A stretch of 64,000 bases of DNA from Atrichornis clamosus (GCA_013400975.1 WBMZ01015363.1:38190-102189), one strand, 5' to 3'; shown: positions 1-15,600, numbered from the stretch's first letter. Notes: generated by a model not told the origin, from the sequence alone. Numbers and translations: made by a program.

Positions 1-577
1 GAGGAGGAGGCTAAAAACCAAGAAGGGACAAATTCTAAAATGACAGAAATTGTAAGAGAGTTGAAATCAAGTTTTGGTAAAGCTCAGTAGATGCTTTTAA
101 AAATACTGTCAGATAATACAATATAATGCGTGTATCTTAGAAATATGTCTGCGAATGTTATGATTAAGAAGCTTAAAGTTCCATTCTACATGGACCCATC
201 CCTAAAAGATAATCCCCTCAGTTGTATGCTGCCTTGGAACTCTTAAATGATCTGTCACTATACAGTTGAATAGGGAATAAGCACAGTCTTGTAGCTTGAA
301 GGCACAAGGAAAGATTCTTGTGTAAACTTGAATTAGATAGGTCTGTCTTCATCTCACAGCTGAGCAGTATCTTCGGGAAAGGCTGTCTGAAGGCTACTGC
401 CTGGTTTGCCTTGGTATTTTTTAGAGTAGTTAAAAAAGCCCAGTTTTGCCAATCATAACTTGTAAAGATTGTAATAGCAAACTGTGAAAACTTGAATGAT
501 TTCATTAAGTGTATTGTTTGTACTTCTAAAAGTTGATGATGTGAAATGCTTTTTTTTTTGATCTGTTTCATTTGAAG

Positions 578-672
578 GCCATTTAGATATGGTTCGTTTT
601 TTACTCGAAGCTGGAGCTGATCAAGAACACAAAACAGATGAGATGCACACAGCGCTGATGGAGGCCTGCATG
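578..672 (+). CDS. ANKHD1: ANKHD1 exon: ankyrin repeat
   Basis: Encodes HLDMVRFLLEAGADQEH and then the start of the next repeat (TALMEACM). Acceptor is ttgaag with a T-rich tract; donor is atg|gtaaat. It enters with 2 bases of a split Gly codon and leaves in phase 0. It is the first ANKHD1 exon in the window; bases 1-577 are intron. Confidence 0.92.
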
Positions 673-3600
673 GTAAATACCTTTGTTTGTATTGCTCCCT
701 CCTCGGGGAGAGAGGAATGCAAGAGGTGATAAAGTGAACCTTTGGTAACAAACAGTTTGGCAGGGCTGCAAGTGAAGTGTGTGTGTTGTTATTGTAAGAA
801 AGCCTTTACCGTAGCTCCCATCAGCTTCTCAGTCTAACTGCTCACAAATTAAAAATATTGTAATTTTTCAGGAGTGATGCTCCCTGTGTGAAGTGTAAGG
901 GTGGCTAATCTGTAGTGCAAGTGAAATAGTGGTTGAGCCAAGTCAACCTACTTTTTAATGTAAGAGTTTTCCACCTTTGTTTTTATAAATAAGATCTCTC
1001 AGAATATTGTAATGAGCCTTCCAGAACTACACTGAGCTGGATGATTCATGCAGTACAATTGTCTGTTCATCACTGCAAGAAGTGTTTCGCATGGAGAGAT
1101 GACTTGCTCTCTTCTAGGTTTCTGTAAATGGGATGGTGGGGTTTTTCTTGTGACCTACCATTTTATTTTGAAACATAATGTAGTCTTTAGTTCTCGGGCA
1201 ACTGTCCACATAATTTCAAAGCAGTCATTGAGGGAAAACTTACCTATCCAAGAGCATCATTTTAATAAAGAGTGTGCTATTGTGTCAAAGCATATCTGCA
1301 ATGAGTTCTGTCCAGACCTTGAGTGACCTTTTCTCTATTCTTCAAGCTGGGGAACTTCTTTGAGGAAAGAACAGGGACCTTGTTTCCATAGGAAGCACAG
1401 CGAACAGAGGGAAACCGAATTTTCTCCCGGTAGCCTATAATCCTTAGAAGACAGGCTGCAGTGTTCCTTCGGTCTCCTGAGAGTTGGAGGATCAAGTGTT
1501 CTTTCAGTGCCGTTGTGAGATGATGATGCAAGAGAGCAAGGTCAGGTTGTAACATTGTGAGCTGTGTTCAAGTCTTCGATAGTGAGCTGGTAATAGTATC
1601 CTTGAATACTCTTCCCTGTAGGAGAGCCTGGTGCCAATAAGGAATTCAAAAGGACACACGATTGCAGTGGGTATATTTTGTCACCTAAAGGAGATTGCAG
1701 CATGACTACAGACTAAAGGTTTAATCAGCCCACTGTTCTTTCTAGGTTGGGGGTTGTATTTGCTTTTTTTTTCATATTCTGGTGAAACAATCTGAGCACT
1801 GGCTTGACTTGGAGACAGAAATGCCTCACTTGGGGGAGATAGTTGTGAGGTTTGCCTGTATATTTTTAGCTCTTAGGTGTTCCAGACTAGGTATTTTGAC
1901 ATTACAGAGTGTGTATTGACATCTGAAAGAAACAGAGAGGAAGCTGAACCTTTGAAGTCCCAACTCCATAAGAAGGAATTTGTTTCTTCTTCTCATTCAG
2001 CTGCACCTTTCCACAAGGGAGCTGTTCCTTCAGATTGTTGTGACTGTTCCCAGTTTTCATTTCTTTCCATCTAAGGAATGTGACAGGTACAGGTTGTTGA
2101 GATATCTGGTCTCTGATCACCAATTCTGTTGTAAGTGCCTCAGAGTCTGTTTCGTCAGAACAGTGCCACACTTAGGGTAATGCCTTTAATGAGGTAGCTG
2201 TTGGCTTTTAGCCACTCTCTCTGAGAACAACAGCCTGTCTTTAATGTGCGCCCCTGATTGCTATTGATTTCAGGTTACATATGACCTACTTCATGGTCAA
2301 CTTAAGCTTTCCCCTTTTGCCAGTGTTGTGGCTCTCTATCAACCACACCTTAGGTGAAATGTGATTTTGGGTACTTGGTCTATTTCAGGCTGACAGATGT
2401 ATCTATGTGCTTTGATTGGTAAGGCCTCAGACTGCTCTGGCGATCCTAATTCTCTTATTTTATGGCTTCATGCCAAGGCACTTTTCAGATACCTTTAAGA
2501 GTTCTTCCAAGTCTTCTATTACCCCCCTTATTGTAACCCACTTCAGTTTCTCTGCAGATATCTTTCCTAGGGTCTGAGTGCTGCCAACTGGGCCTTTTTT
2601 ATTTTTTGGTGTCTGTAGAAGCAATGAGTCAACTACTACTACAAAGAAAAAGAAAATCATCTTTTCTGGTGCTAGTTTTGAGGTTTAGTCACACAGTGGA
2701 TTTATTACTTATGGCACTTGTTTGCTATCTCTTTTACTGGTGTGTCTCAAAGATTGTGCTGGATATTTAAGAAAGTCTTATGCCATAACTTCTTTTTCCC
2801 CTCAAGAAATAAAATCACCAACATATATCTGACTCTTTTTTCGTCATGCATTTAAACATGACTTAGATGTAGGTGGAAACATAAATGTTGGTTAGGTCCA
2901 AGTATTACCATAACTGTCATAATTAAACCATCATAAGTAAAAAGGCCTTGTCTTTTTAGGATCATTTTCAGACCTAGTGTGATAGCGGTTGCAACTACTG
3001 CATCAAGTGACTTCAATTATTTCTGACTCCTGGGTTCCCCTTTGTTTGCAGGATGGACACGTGGAGGTGGCACGCTTGCTTTTGGACAGCGGTGCTCAAG
3101 TGAACATGCCTGCCGATTCCTTTGAATCCCCACTCACTCTGGCTGCTTGTGGTGGGCACGTGGAGTTGGCAGCTCTTCTCATCGAACGGGGAGCGAACCT
3201 GGAGGAGGTTAATGATGAAGGTTACACACCTCTGATGGAAGCTGCCCGGGAAGGGCATGAAGAGATGGTGGCCTTACTGTTGGCTCAAGGTGAGATCCCG
3301 TGGTGATGGAGTGCCTGTTGCGAGGGACACAGTGTACATGGCCAACAGGTGTCTGTGCACAGTGCTCTGATGTAGTGTGAGGCTGGCACTGCTCGCTGCT
3401 GTATCCACAGAGCAGAGCTCAAACACCCAAACTGCTGTGGGGGTGATGAGCATTCACCTTCCCGTCCAGTGGCTGGCTAAGTCAGTAATGGCTGTTTTGT
3501 TTCCCAGGGGCAAATATTAACGCACAGACAGAAGAAACGCAGGAAACGGCCCTCACCCTGGCATGCTGTGGAGGCTTTTCTGAAGTCGCTGACTTCCTTA

Positions 3601-6600
3601 TTAAGGCAGGAGCTGATATAGAGCTTGGTTGCTCAACACCTTTGATGGAAGCTGCTCAGGAGGGTCATCTTGAATTGGTGAAATACTTGCTGGCAGCAGG
3701 TACGTGTTCCGTGCAAGTGATCAAGCCCACAGATATAATAGACTTCATGTTCTGTATGATTTGGAAGATACCTGGGTTTTTGATAGTGGCAGTGTTGTAA
3801 CAAGAAACTGTATTCTGGGATACCTCAGGAAGAAGGAAAAAGCTTATGTTGCACCTCGGTATTGTTTGATACTGTTAACAGAGGAAAGTGCCTCCTGGAG
3901 CACTGTATCCTGTTCCATATCTAGAAAGCATCCACATTCATTAGGAACATTGTTTCCAACTATCTGCATATAGGACGAAATTTTAATACAAATAATGCTT
4001 GGGTTTGCTTGCTACTCCAGCTTTGACTGAGGCTGGTTATCTGCAGTCAGTCTCCCTGAATAACCAGTTCTTTAGGAATGATGCCCTGGGAAGTAGTGTG
4101 CAAGACAGATTCTGGAATGTGCTGAATTTCTGTGATGAATGAGCCTCACTACTACATTATACAGTAGTAAAAGTTAAATCTTGCTGGGGTTGGGGTAAAA
4201 TGATGCTTCAGTATTTATCTGTCCATTTAAATTTGGTAGAGTCTAAAGCATTCTGCTTAAAAAAATAAAAAGGAGCTGTATTTTGAAAATCTTTCTTGTT
4301 GTGGAAGGTGATTTATTTGTATGTTCTTTTCTAAGAATAAGCATAAAATTGGCTGGATTTATAATTTTAGAAAGTAAAGCTCCCTGCTCATCGAGGGACA
4401 GTAACAACTGTGCCTCTTTGTGCAGTGACACCAGCATGTGACACCTGTCACCAGCTCCCTTGGAACGCTCGCTGCTTGCACTTCACTGCTGATAGAGTAG
4501 AAAGTTGATTGAGGAGCCTTGTTTTGGCATCAGGGAGTCTCTATATCTCACACCTTAAAAATAAGAAAGTGGCTAATCACATTGGCATTTCTTTTTTTAA
4601 GAATAATGTGTTACGTATCAAGAGTCATGCATAATTTTCACAGAGCTGGTGTGTATGAAGCTAGACAAATTATTTCAACAAAATGGTTTTAAAGCAAATG
4701 CTTTTAAAGAGCAGGGAAGAAGGGAGAATTGTAGAAGTGTATGGTCTTGTTGTATTAATACTAATTCAGTAACATACATTTTGTCTGGTTTCCCTTGGCA
4801 TACAGCTCCGGGTCGAATGGTTGGTCTACACAACTGTCTTCATTCACTTTTACTCGCTGTAACAACTGAAATCCTTCTTGCTGTAGAGGGACTGTAGGAA
4901 TAAGTGAGCATATAGGTTTAAGTGCTTAGATTGTCAGTCATGCTTTTTCCAAGCCTTGGCTTATGCCCTCTCCTCAGAGTATTTTTACCATGAGAGCAAT
5001 TTTTGCCATGAGAGCAATGCCCTTGGACTGTTAAGACTGTTGGTCAGTAGGTTATAGCTGCTGCCAGAGATTTTTATGTTTATCTCATGTGAAATATTTG
5101 ATAAGGACATGTCCAATATGAAAAAAATGTTATGTTTGTAGGAGCTAATGTCCATGCCACCACAGCAACGGGAGATACAGCTCTGACCTATGCCTGTGAA
5201 AATGGACACACAGATGTGGCAGATGTGTTGCTTCAGGCTGGTGCTGATCTGGTAAGGCTTCTGTTGCTTCTTGTGGGCAAAGCACTTTGGTTTCAAACTG
5301 TAAAACAAAGTCTGTGTACTTAGAGAGCAGGGAGATGAGTTTAGGAATAGAGATTCGTATATGGGTGTGGAAAAAGGCATGAAAGAAGCTTTTTTTCAAG
5401 GCCCGCATACTCTGTTTGGTCTAAAAAATAAAAGTTCTTATGGATAATCTGCTCTGAATTTAAAATGTTTTAGTATTAGGCACTACTACTTCTCTGTACA
5501 GTGTTGGTCTCTGAACACTGTTAGTCTCTTAACTTTTGCAGACTGCAACAAAAAAAACCCAAATAAGATCAGCATAATCTGATCTCTTTTCTTTCTTCTA
5601 ACTCTTGGGTTTAGCTTATTGCTTTCCCCGTGTTTATGTTCTGTAACATAAGTTGTTTGCATAATTGTCTTTTTTCATATTATGTAGCAAGAGATCTGAA
5701 ACTGCCTATTCACCAGCTACAGGGATATAACATTTGACTTTTAATTAGTAAAGTCAATTGATATGTTAGTATTCCAAATGTGTTTAGGAGCCTTATGTCA
5801 AACAAAGTTCAAGCAGGAAAGATTGTTCTTTTGGTTGCCTTTTTGTTTTTTCTCTCACTATTCTCCTTTTTTTCCCCATACAGTACACTCACTGCTTCTG
5901 TGTTTTATTTTACTTGGGGGGTGGATTGGGGTTTTGGTTGGATATTTTGGAGTTTTTGTTCCTTTTTAAAACAACAAGACTGCCAGAAAAGTTTTTTGTT
6001 GAACCTAATAAGTCAGCATACTAATGAAGTTACTTAAATTTCAGTCATTAATGAAGTTTTTTTATTTTTTATTTACAAATATAAATAAACTAATGCTGTA
6101 ATTGGGAATACTGTTTCTTCTTTGAGACTATACTTTTTTTAGGCCTTATTAATTTTTCTGCAGTCATATTCTGTTTTATTTGTTCTTATCAGGGAAGAAG
6201 GTCATATTAATGGGTGTGGGGGGTGTTTGTGGGATTTTTGGCACACCTGCTGCACTTTGCTTGATTCAGTGTTGAGTACCAAACATCAGCCATTTCAGTA
6301 CAGGCAGGATAGGTTTGAGGAAGTTTACTGGATATTTAAAAAAAAAAAATTGAAGTACTTGATTATTTAAAGGTAAAACTCATGGAGTATCTTACTGGGG
6401 GTAGCAAAGCTTGAAGCAGTTTCCATTCAAACTCTTGTGTTGCTTTGCTTTATTTGAAGCTGGGAGCTGTTTTGAATAGATTTGTTACTTTTGTCATGGG
6501 CTGAGGGAGGGCTCCAAAGGGTGTTACCCTACTGCTGGGTATGAAAAGATTTCTTTGGCAGTACTGTGGGAGACTGTTCTTCTAGATTTCAGTTTTCATT

Positions 6601-9600
6601 TAAATGAGTTTAGATGCTTCCACCAGGTTGTCCCAGGAAGTTGGGAATTGAATGAAGATCTGGACTTTGACCTTTACTTGGTCTATCTTCATTTGTCCCA
6701 TTAATTTTGCTCTACTGCTGGTGTTAAGACACAGCAAAAGAAAGTACATCTCTAGTTGCTTTCGTTTTTCATCCTGTGGCTTCCATCTTTCCTGGGATTG
6801 CTTTCACTGATGTTTCAGTGTTTTCCAGAAACTTTCATTATCCCTGAGGTTTAATTCAGAGTCATTGAGGAGCTGGACATGCAACATATTACCCTGTTGG
6901 GAAGAAGTCCTGTTTGATGAAAATACTCATTATGTCATAAACAGTAAAATAAAACATGAGCAACCTGGTCTAGTGGAAGGTGTCGCTGTCCATGTCAGGG
7001 AGGTTGGATTGGATGGTCTTTGAAGGTTCTGTCCAATCCAAACCATTCTGTGATCATTTTATGAAAAGCGATTCTAGTCCCCAGTAGAGTTTTGTGTGAA
7101 CTGGGAGTGATCATTACCGCCATGTCTCAGCACAAAACGGATGTTGTTCTGGCAAGTGAAAATGGGAACTGTTGCTTTTGAGGGACTGATCTGCTGACCT
7201 AGATATCAAATACATAATTTAGTTCAGGAATCAGTGAAGATCTTGAGAGCTCTGTTAAGATTCATTAAGCAATGTGACTTTCTAAGAACCAGGAGAATTA
7301 AAAGAAAATGATGGCTGGGATGAACTTCCTTCAGTTTGTGGTTAATTTTTCCTTAAAGCTCTGCAGTGGCAAATCATGCTAGAAATTAGCAGTGTCAGAG
7401 TGCTCATTTGTGTCTGTCTTCTGGAGAGCTGCTCAATCCTCTGTGGTACTTCAATGAATTTGTGTCTCATTGTAACTAATTGTTCATGAAGTCTGGCTTG
7501 TTTACAATTCTTCAGTGCTTTTCTTATGCCCTTCTTTAAGGGATCTTTTCCATGTCCTTACAAAGTTGGCCTGTCAAAATCTGTAGCAAAACCAGCTGGC
7601 AGCCTACACCTTTTCTTGTTAATGTATGCATTTTGAAATCAGTTCGCTTTTGCCAAGCGTATGAATGACTGAATCTGAGGCACATCTGAAGCATTCAGCC
7701 TGTGACCCCATCTGTGCCGTAGTTACATTCTAATTCCCCCATCCCCTTCAGGAGTAGGGACTTCCAGGGTCTCAACTTGAGCTCTTAACCATGGACCAAA
7801 TGTAAATTTCACTTGTCTGCAACCTTTATGGGGACAGAACACCTACTTCAGATTTTGTGATCTATATAAGTAAAATTATGGAATTGGAACTCTGAAATAG
7901 GGATTGATAAAGGTATATTTTGAAAGCAGTGATATGGTTTAGTAGCTTCAGTAATACATCTATTTACCAGTGTGGCAAGGATTGTCTGATTTCAAAGGTG
8001 AGAGGATAATTTTTCCTTTAAGATTTCTCTTTTCTCCTCCCCTGCCCATTTCTTTTTATGCCTTTCCTAGCAGTTACCTTCATCTCAAAGGCTGTATGAG
8101 ATAAGATGTGGGAGGTACATGTATGTTCCCACAGGAACCAGGTGAAGGACTGTATATCTCACAACAGGTATTGGTGATATTTGATGAGAGGTGATATCTT
8201 GATTTTAAGCTGTTTATCTTTCAATAAACTTAAAGGACCTCTCTGGATGCCTGTTCCCTTTTGATGTAGAATCACATCTGGATTAAAGGGAATTCTGGTG
8301 TCCTTTTTGAAGGCAGCACTGCCCTTGACAAGATGGCTGCATCCTTGCCCGTTTCAGTGTACTTTGAACAGAAGGGAGATTGTTCTTTTTTGGACAGTTA
8401 GAAGGTCCCAGATTTTTTCAGCTGGGAAGTACAGACAAGAATTTTTAATTGGGATTTTTTTAATCTGAACTGTCTTGCAGCTGTACATGAGGCTCTGCTA
8501 CATAAGAGAGTTGATCTAGTGATGGAGTTTATCTTTCTCCTACAAAATCTGTGGGAGCTTTTACGCTGAAATTGAGAGAAGAGAACCCATGAGAACAGTT
8601 TCATTATTGCATTTTTCTCATTTTACGCTGTCAGAGTCTCCCCAAAGTTCTTTAATACTTGTTAAAACTCCACGTCTTGCTTTGCTTAGAGGACTAAAAC
8701 TGGCTACCTGGCACCCACATAACCCTAGTTTCAAAAGAAACCTGAAAACACACATGCCAAACTACCTCTTAATTCTTTTCCTGTGACACAATGTTTTTAT
8801 AGACATGTTTTTGTCATGACAGGGATCATTGTTTTGCCTTCAGGTGAAAGCATCCCTCACACTAACGTGGCTCCTAAATTAAACGCTCACTTTTCTTGAT
8901 GTGTGTGACACACTGTGGGTTTGATGCGCTGTGTATGAGGCACCATTTAAGCATCTGCAAAAGCAGCCAGTACTCCTTTACTTTGAATTAAACAATGCTG
9001 GAGGTTGCTGGGTTGCTGTTATAGTGAGGAATCCGAGGTGCTGTTAGGTTTTTCCATACTGATTTTTGAACTGTCAGGGGAAGGTCAGGAATTTCTGGTT
9101 TTTTAGACTTGGCCCATAGTCTTGTACAGATAAAGCATTTTAAGACATGTGCAGCTCATTTTTTTAGTCAACACTTCGAGTGTTGCAGTCTCTGGGTGGT
9201 GCAAAGGACCATGAAATCCTTTCTTTTGCCAGTAGTGAACAAAAATGCATCTTGTCTGTAACAAAAATGCTGTGTCTGACCTTTGTGTTCTCTTTGTGGA
9301 TCCAAATGGCTCATGGTAGGAGTTTGAACTGGTGAGAGCTGCATTGCTTGGTCTTACTGTTGTTCTTGCTTGCCTCATTCCAGCAAACCAGTTTTCAGCT
9401 GGTGGATCTGATCCAGTTAAGTTCATGTTCCAGGTCTTCATGACCAAGAACATTTGTTTGCAGAACAAGAGCCGTGAGTTCTTCTTTTTCCTTCCGCAGG
9501 ACAAGCAGGAGGACTTAAAGAAGACTATTTTGGAGGGCATAGAGCCGGGCAAGCATCAGGTGAGGTTGGCCTTTGATGCTTGTGAGCTGCAACCTCAGGA

Positions 9601-12600
9601 TACATGCTAAAGACAAGCATGGCTTCAAGGCATCTCAGTTTCTTCAAAAATACAGAGACTCACATTGTAAACTAGATGGGGCATCCTTGTCCTGCATTTT
9701 CCCTTCTGTTGGGTTTTCTAAAACTCTGTTTTTAAAAAGCAGTATCCCAACCTTCCCAATGCAGCAGATTATCTCACTGAGTGTTAGCACAAACGACCCT
9801 CTTAAACCTGTTAGTTTCCTCTAAGGTCTTCCCTTTTTACATGTTTGCTTTAAACTAGAGGTCTAGTTGAGGTTTTAGGTGCCTCTGAAATACTGGTTTG
9901 CTGCATATCTCAGGAAGGTTATTTGGGACAGGTAGGTTGGTGACTGCGGGAATAGGAATTCAGTCTTGAAAACCAGCAAAGCATTAGGTACTGTATTGTT
10001 TGGCATCAAAAGCTTTCTCTAGATTGCTTTGCTTAGAATAATAATCAGATTTCTGTTAAATATTCAATGTTGTAATGGATGAGGGAAGGAGACTTGTTAA
10101 AGAATTGAAAAGTTGGATCTTTACTTTGGAAATGCGTATTTTGTTCTTGAACTCTTGAATAATGTGACATTGGAAAAAAACCTCTCCTAGTGATTAATAC
10201 AACCATGAATATTTGTGAACCAAGAAGAATTGTGCATGGGGAAAGCCTTTATGTAGCTGATCATGGAATTACCTAAACCAGAGAACTCAAAGAATTAGGA
10301 AATACCAATTATGGTAAGATGCTCCTGATGACTCTGCTTCTTGTCTGCTCTTGGAAGTATTGATTTGTCTAGAAAGGAAATAATTATTGCTGACTGGAAT
10401 CTCATCTCCTCTTTGAGTCACAGTGGCAAAGGTGCAGACAATGTAAATTCCTGCTTGATGTGGGTAACACTCTTACTTTACTCTCCCCTCCTATCTGTTA
10501 CCCAAACGCACGGAAAATTCTTTTCAGGCTTTCTTTCTATCTCAGTGGAATCAGCAGGAGAGCACATCATCCAGGGGTTTACAGAATAGCTTTCCAAATG
10601 TGGCAGATGTGTTCTCCTTTCTCTCTCTTCCTGATTGTACTAAATACCATATTCCTCAAGACTGGAGCAGTGGCAAGGGACAGGATACTGTGGTGAGTCC
10701 TACAGTGCAGAGAGCCAAGGGAATTGTCTTTGGAGACAATTTACTGGGTTTAAGTTTTACAAAATCAGCCTTGGTATGTACTTCATATAAATAAAGGAAA
10801 AAGCAATTGAAAAGGTAATGGGGATGCTTTGGGACAACTTTCATGTTCTCTGTCCTGATTTTGATTTTCTACTGCAGCTATAAAAAAGAGATATATCTAG
10901 ATATATATAAAATATTTGAAATTTATGATTATTCTAGGTAAAAAGATAGGATGTGAGTAGACAAAGGCACTGCACTGTCTCAGCTTCTTATTTTGGGTTG
11001 TTCTAGATGTCTTTCCTTAAAGCTTGAGTTGTTGCTGTCTGATAGCCATTATTAGGGCTATAGAGAGTGCTGAAGTGAGAATTAATTTCATCTTAAAACA
11101 AAATATGCACTTCTATCTTCCAATGTGAAAAATACCATCAAAATCCCATAAGTTTTGAAGATCTACAGCAGGTGGGCACCCAAATGGTTTGGTTTGGCTG
11201 AACTGATGGCATGCATGGTGCTGCAAGGATTGGAAGTGTGTAGTAGCTGAGGATCAAGTTCTGCCTGCTTGAGGAAGTGACAGTTGGTTAAACTGGGCAG
11301 AATCACTGCATTGCATTTAAATGAGGAAGCCTCCTGGCATCCTTGTTTAAGACTTCCAACAGTGAAGTCTGTTAGGAAGGCAGAATGTTACAAATAATTA
11401 TACCTTATTGCTAGTTATTTGCTACATCTGAATGCAATATAGGATGATTTTCACTGCCTTGAATATAGCTAAAGTGACCTAAAATAAATTTTGCATGTTG
11501 CCACCTTTGCATCAGTGGGGATTTAGGACGGGGTATGAAATAGTTCAGGCAGCAGTGTCCAGGTCCTGCTCAGAGCAGAGTGGTGGCCAGGAATTCTTTG
11601 CATCCACAGCTGCTTTGGGAGTGATGTACCGGTGGAACCAGAGGTTTGCTGTGCTTCAGGCACACAGCAGCTTCTGGCTTTTTAGGATCTCTTGGCAGTA
11701 GCTGAGGAAGGAAAATCTGTGCCAAATACCAGAGTAAGCATCAAAGTTCAAGGGCATGCTACTAATTCTTGCAATCATAAGGCCACATGTTAACAAAATG
11801 AGCTTTACATGTCCCGCAAATATTTCTGCCATGCAGACAGTCCAGGAGCATGCAGGTATTTATTGACAGCTAAGTAGTCATTGCCCTGAGAGGGGAATCT
11901 ACTTATTAACAAAAAGGAAAAAAATAAAAGAGATGACTTCAACAGTAAGTCTAAGGTTTTCTGTCTGCCTGTGTAAGGAAAGAAGTTGAAGCACTAACGT
12001 GGGGTTTAGCCATGTGTTAAAGCAGTGGTGGGCAATAACACAGAACTCTTGTGAAAGCTCAGAGCAGGAGAGGGGCAATGTAACCCTTTACAGTGAGGGA
12101 TGGGCTTGAATTGGGGACTAGTCTCCAACAGAAGATCCAGTCAAGAGGTTTCTTCCTTAAGTATATGAACAGAAAACTAGCTTAGGTGCAGCTAGCAACC
12201 AAAGCAAGCCATATGTCAAAGGACATATGCAGAGTTTTCAGGAATACTGAAACTATGGGATGAAGTTGATTTATTCTGTCAAATCTCTTCTTGTGTATTT
12301 GTATTCGTAAGTAGCAATGTCATCCACTGTCAGTACTAAATCTTTACTTTCACTGTGAGCTATATATGCAGTTACAAAGTAAAGAGTGAATTTAGAGCTT
12401 GGCTTCTCAGATATTTGATTAAAATCCACGTGTTCCTAGTATTTTGTTGATCAGACTGAATATTATTTATTGGATGATACTGAATATAGAGTGCACGTGA
12501 AAACACTCCCAGGAAGATGATGTTCTCTCCCCTTGTTCTGAGTGAGGGTTGGTATCATTGCTCAACATTCTTTGTGGTATTGATCATGTCTGCATAGCAG

Positions 12601-15600
12601 GTACATTGTCTGGTTCTGTAACTGCTCTAATACAGTTTTGTTCAACCACATCTTTCCAGTATTCAGAAACTTTCAAAATTAGAAAACTCTTCTTGATGCT
12701 TTTTGTTGGTTTGTATCATCCCTTTCTTATCTTTCTGCTTTATTCTCCAATCCTCTTAGAGACTTCTTGTGACCTGCAGTGATTTGTCTCATTTGTATTA
12801 CTGATCCTCTTCAGCATGTTTTATAAATACTACGTGCACTCGAGGCATTATTGAGACAGTGTTGAGGTCTGGCTTGCAGCACATGGCAGCTCTCTGGGCT
12901 CTGGCACCACAGTTTGTGGTTGTGTGCTTCCTGGTGCTGGATGACATTTCTGTTAAATCCTCTGCGTTTTTGAGAAGGAAACAAGATGTTACTGTTCTCA
13001 TGTGTATTATGCATTTGAACACTAAAAGAAAAAGGGCTGTGTAAATGGGGAAACTTCCTGGTGTGTTACCAGCAGGGATGTGATTGTAGTGGATGTGGCT
13101 TTTTGACAGTGTGATTTAGTATTTTAGGTAACAATCAAAATTGACTCCATTAAGTTTATATTAATTACAGTCAACTTGTGAGCTAGATCTTCTACTGAGA
13201 TGGGTAATTCTGGTCTCATCACAGGATACTTCAGAAGCTGAAACAAGGATACAATTTTTGCCCATTTATACACCTGCTATTTCTTTTCTAGGAGCACGAA
13301 TCTGAAGGTGGTAGAACCCCACTAATGAAGGCTGCGCGAGCTGGTCACTTATGCACTGTGCAATTCCTGATTAGCAAAGGTAAAATGCTGGTTTTAAATA
13401 ACTAATTAAAAAGCTTAAAATGCCACTTTACAATGCTACATGTTTGTGATCCATATTCAAAATTTTTCTGGTTATGTGTATATGAGTATTTGTCAAACCC
13501 CTAAGGATTTTTTAAAATTTCGTGTAGTTCATGATAGAATGGATTACAAAATACTTTGTTAGTTGCTTTTCCTACTCTGTTGTATAGATTAGATTTGAAG
13601 TACAGCAGTTATTTCTAGTTTCTTAAAAAAGGCACTTCCTCCTTCAGAAAAGCACATCAAATACTGTCTGAAACAGTAGCAATTGCACCACATAGTGATG
13701 CTGCTCAGTGCTTAGAGGGAACATTTGGAAGTTGTGCTTTTTACACCATGTGTTCCCTCACTTAACACTTAGGAGCCCACTGTTGCTGTTGCAACTGCCT
13801 TGTCTTTACTAGATGAGGAGGAGGATGTGTAGAAGCCAATCGGTTATTCAAAATCCCTTGCTCTTTCCCTAGAAGTGAGTAGGAAGTAGTTGGATTAGAA
13901 GAGTAAAGTTTGTGTCTGTTCCACAAAATACTGTACTTTTTGGTACTTTCTTTTAGAAAGAATTTTCTTGTGTTTAATTCTGAGATCATCCCTTTCTAGG
14001 TGCCAATGTGAACAGGGCTACAGCCAACAATGATCACACAGTGGTGTCCCTGGCCTGTGCTGGAGGTCACCTGGCTGTGGTTGAGCTGCTTCTGGCTCAC
14101 GGGGCGGATCCTACTCATCGGCTCAAGGTATTCACTTACAGCTGTCATTTATCATAGGTACTGAAAGAACTACATAAATAGAGTAGTAAATCTAAATCAT
14201 AGAGTCATATCTTATGTGGGGATGCTACACTGGGGAGCAACACTCATCTTCTGGCTTTTTTTTTCCAAAATCTCACTTCAGGATGGCTCAACAATGCTCA
14301 TTGAAGCTGCCAAGGGAGGACACACAAATGTTGTTTCTTACTTGCTGGATTACCCAAACAATGTTCTGTCGGTTCCTGCAGCAGACTTGTCCCAGCTCAC
14401 ACCTCCATCTCAGGATCAGTCTCAGGTAAGGCATAAGGAGTTTTTTTAAATAGCACCATTAATGTTGCAAAGAAACACTTCTATAGTAGTTAATTTTGAC
14501 ATGAACATAGACAGTGGAAGGAATTTTAAAAGCTCTGCACACATCGGAATGGCAGCGTGTGAGAGAATTGATTGGTGTTACCTGCAGAGATCTGAAGAAC
14601 GCAAGCTTTGTTCCCTTTCCTGCTCCTTGGACAGGATAGTTCCAAACCTAGGATCTCAAAAGGATGTGTTTTCTTTTCTACGTTGGCTTGATATTTAGTT
14701 GAAACAGTTCTAAATCCTTGTGACAGCACCCCTCACATGGTTTTACTGATTCTGTTATAAGAAAGAAAATACCATGTAAATTCAGAATTCTGCAGTCTGG
14801 AGATGTAGCTTTCCAGTGGAGTTAGTTGTTTAAAGGCCTAAAGGAATTAACAGTTTTCCAGTCAACACAGCCTGGGATTTTGCACAGAGTAGCACAGTTA
14901 ACTTTTGTCATCTTCTCCCCAATAAAATAGCACGGGACAGGTCATACCAAGAGGTAGCATAGCATACACAGCTGGGGAAGAGTGGACTGGAGTGTGCTGT
15001 AGATCTGTATCCTTGTATTAACACTTCAAGATCTGGTTTGTCAGAAGGTGTTTTTATCTGAGTGTGTGTCTGCCTTTCTTTTCAGGTTCCCCGTGTCCCG
15101 GTGCATACGCTCGCTATGGTTGTACCTCCCCAGGAGCCTGACAGAACCCCTCAAGAGAACTCCCCACCTCTCTTGGGAGTAGTAAAAGGTCAGTATGTAG
15201 CCACTCGGAGAATATATGTGGTTTGGAAATGGATAGATTAGGGATCATTTTATTAGAGCTTATGCATAGTGTAGTCCACTTGATCAGTTCTTGAACACCT
15301 CTAATGAAGTATAACCTAAAACTATTTTATATAGTTCATAGTTTTTTGCTTATTTTCTTGCATTCTACGGTATAGCAACACTGGTTGTTCTAATCTTATT
15401 ATGCTTATTCTAATTTATTAGAATTATGAAGCATATTCTTTTTTTTGGGATGAAAATGCTTGTGGTAACTGCCGTAGTGCAGACTGATTAAAAAGTTAAT
15501 GTATTCTAGATGTGGTGTTAACTTTCCGGTATTGTACAGTGCTCATATAGAACAGTTGCAGCTATTATCCGTGAACTTGATACGTCAGTTTTTTTCTGTT

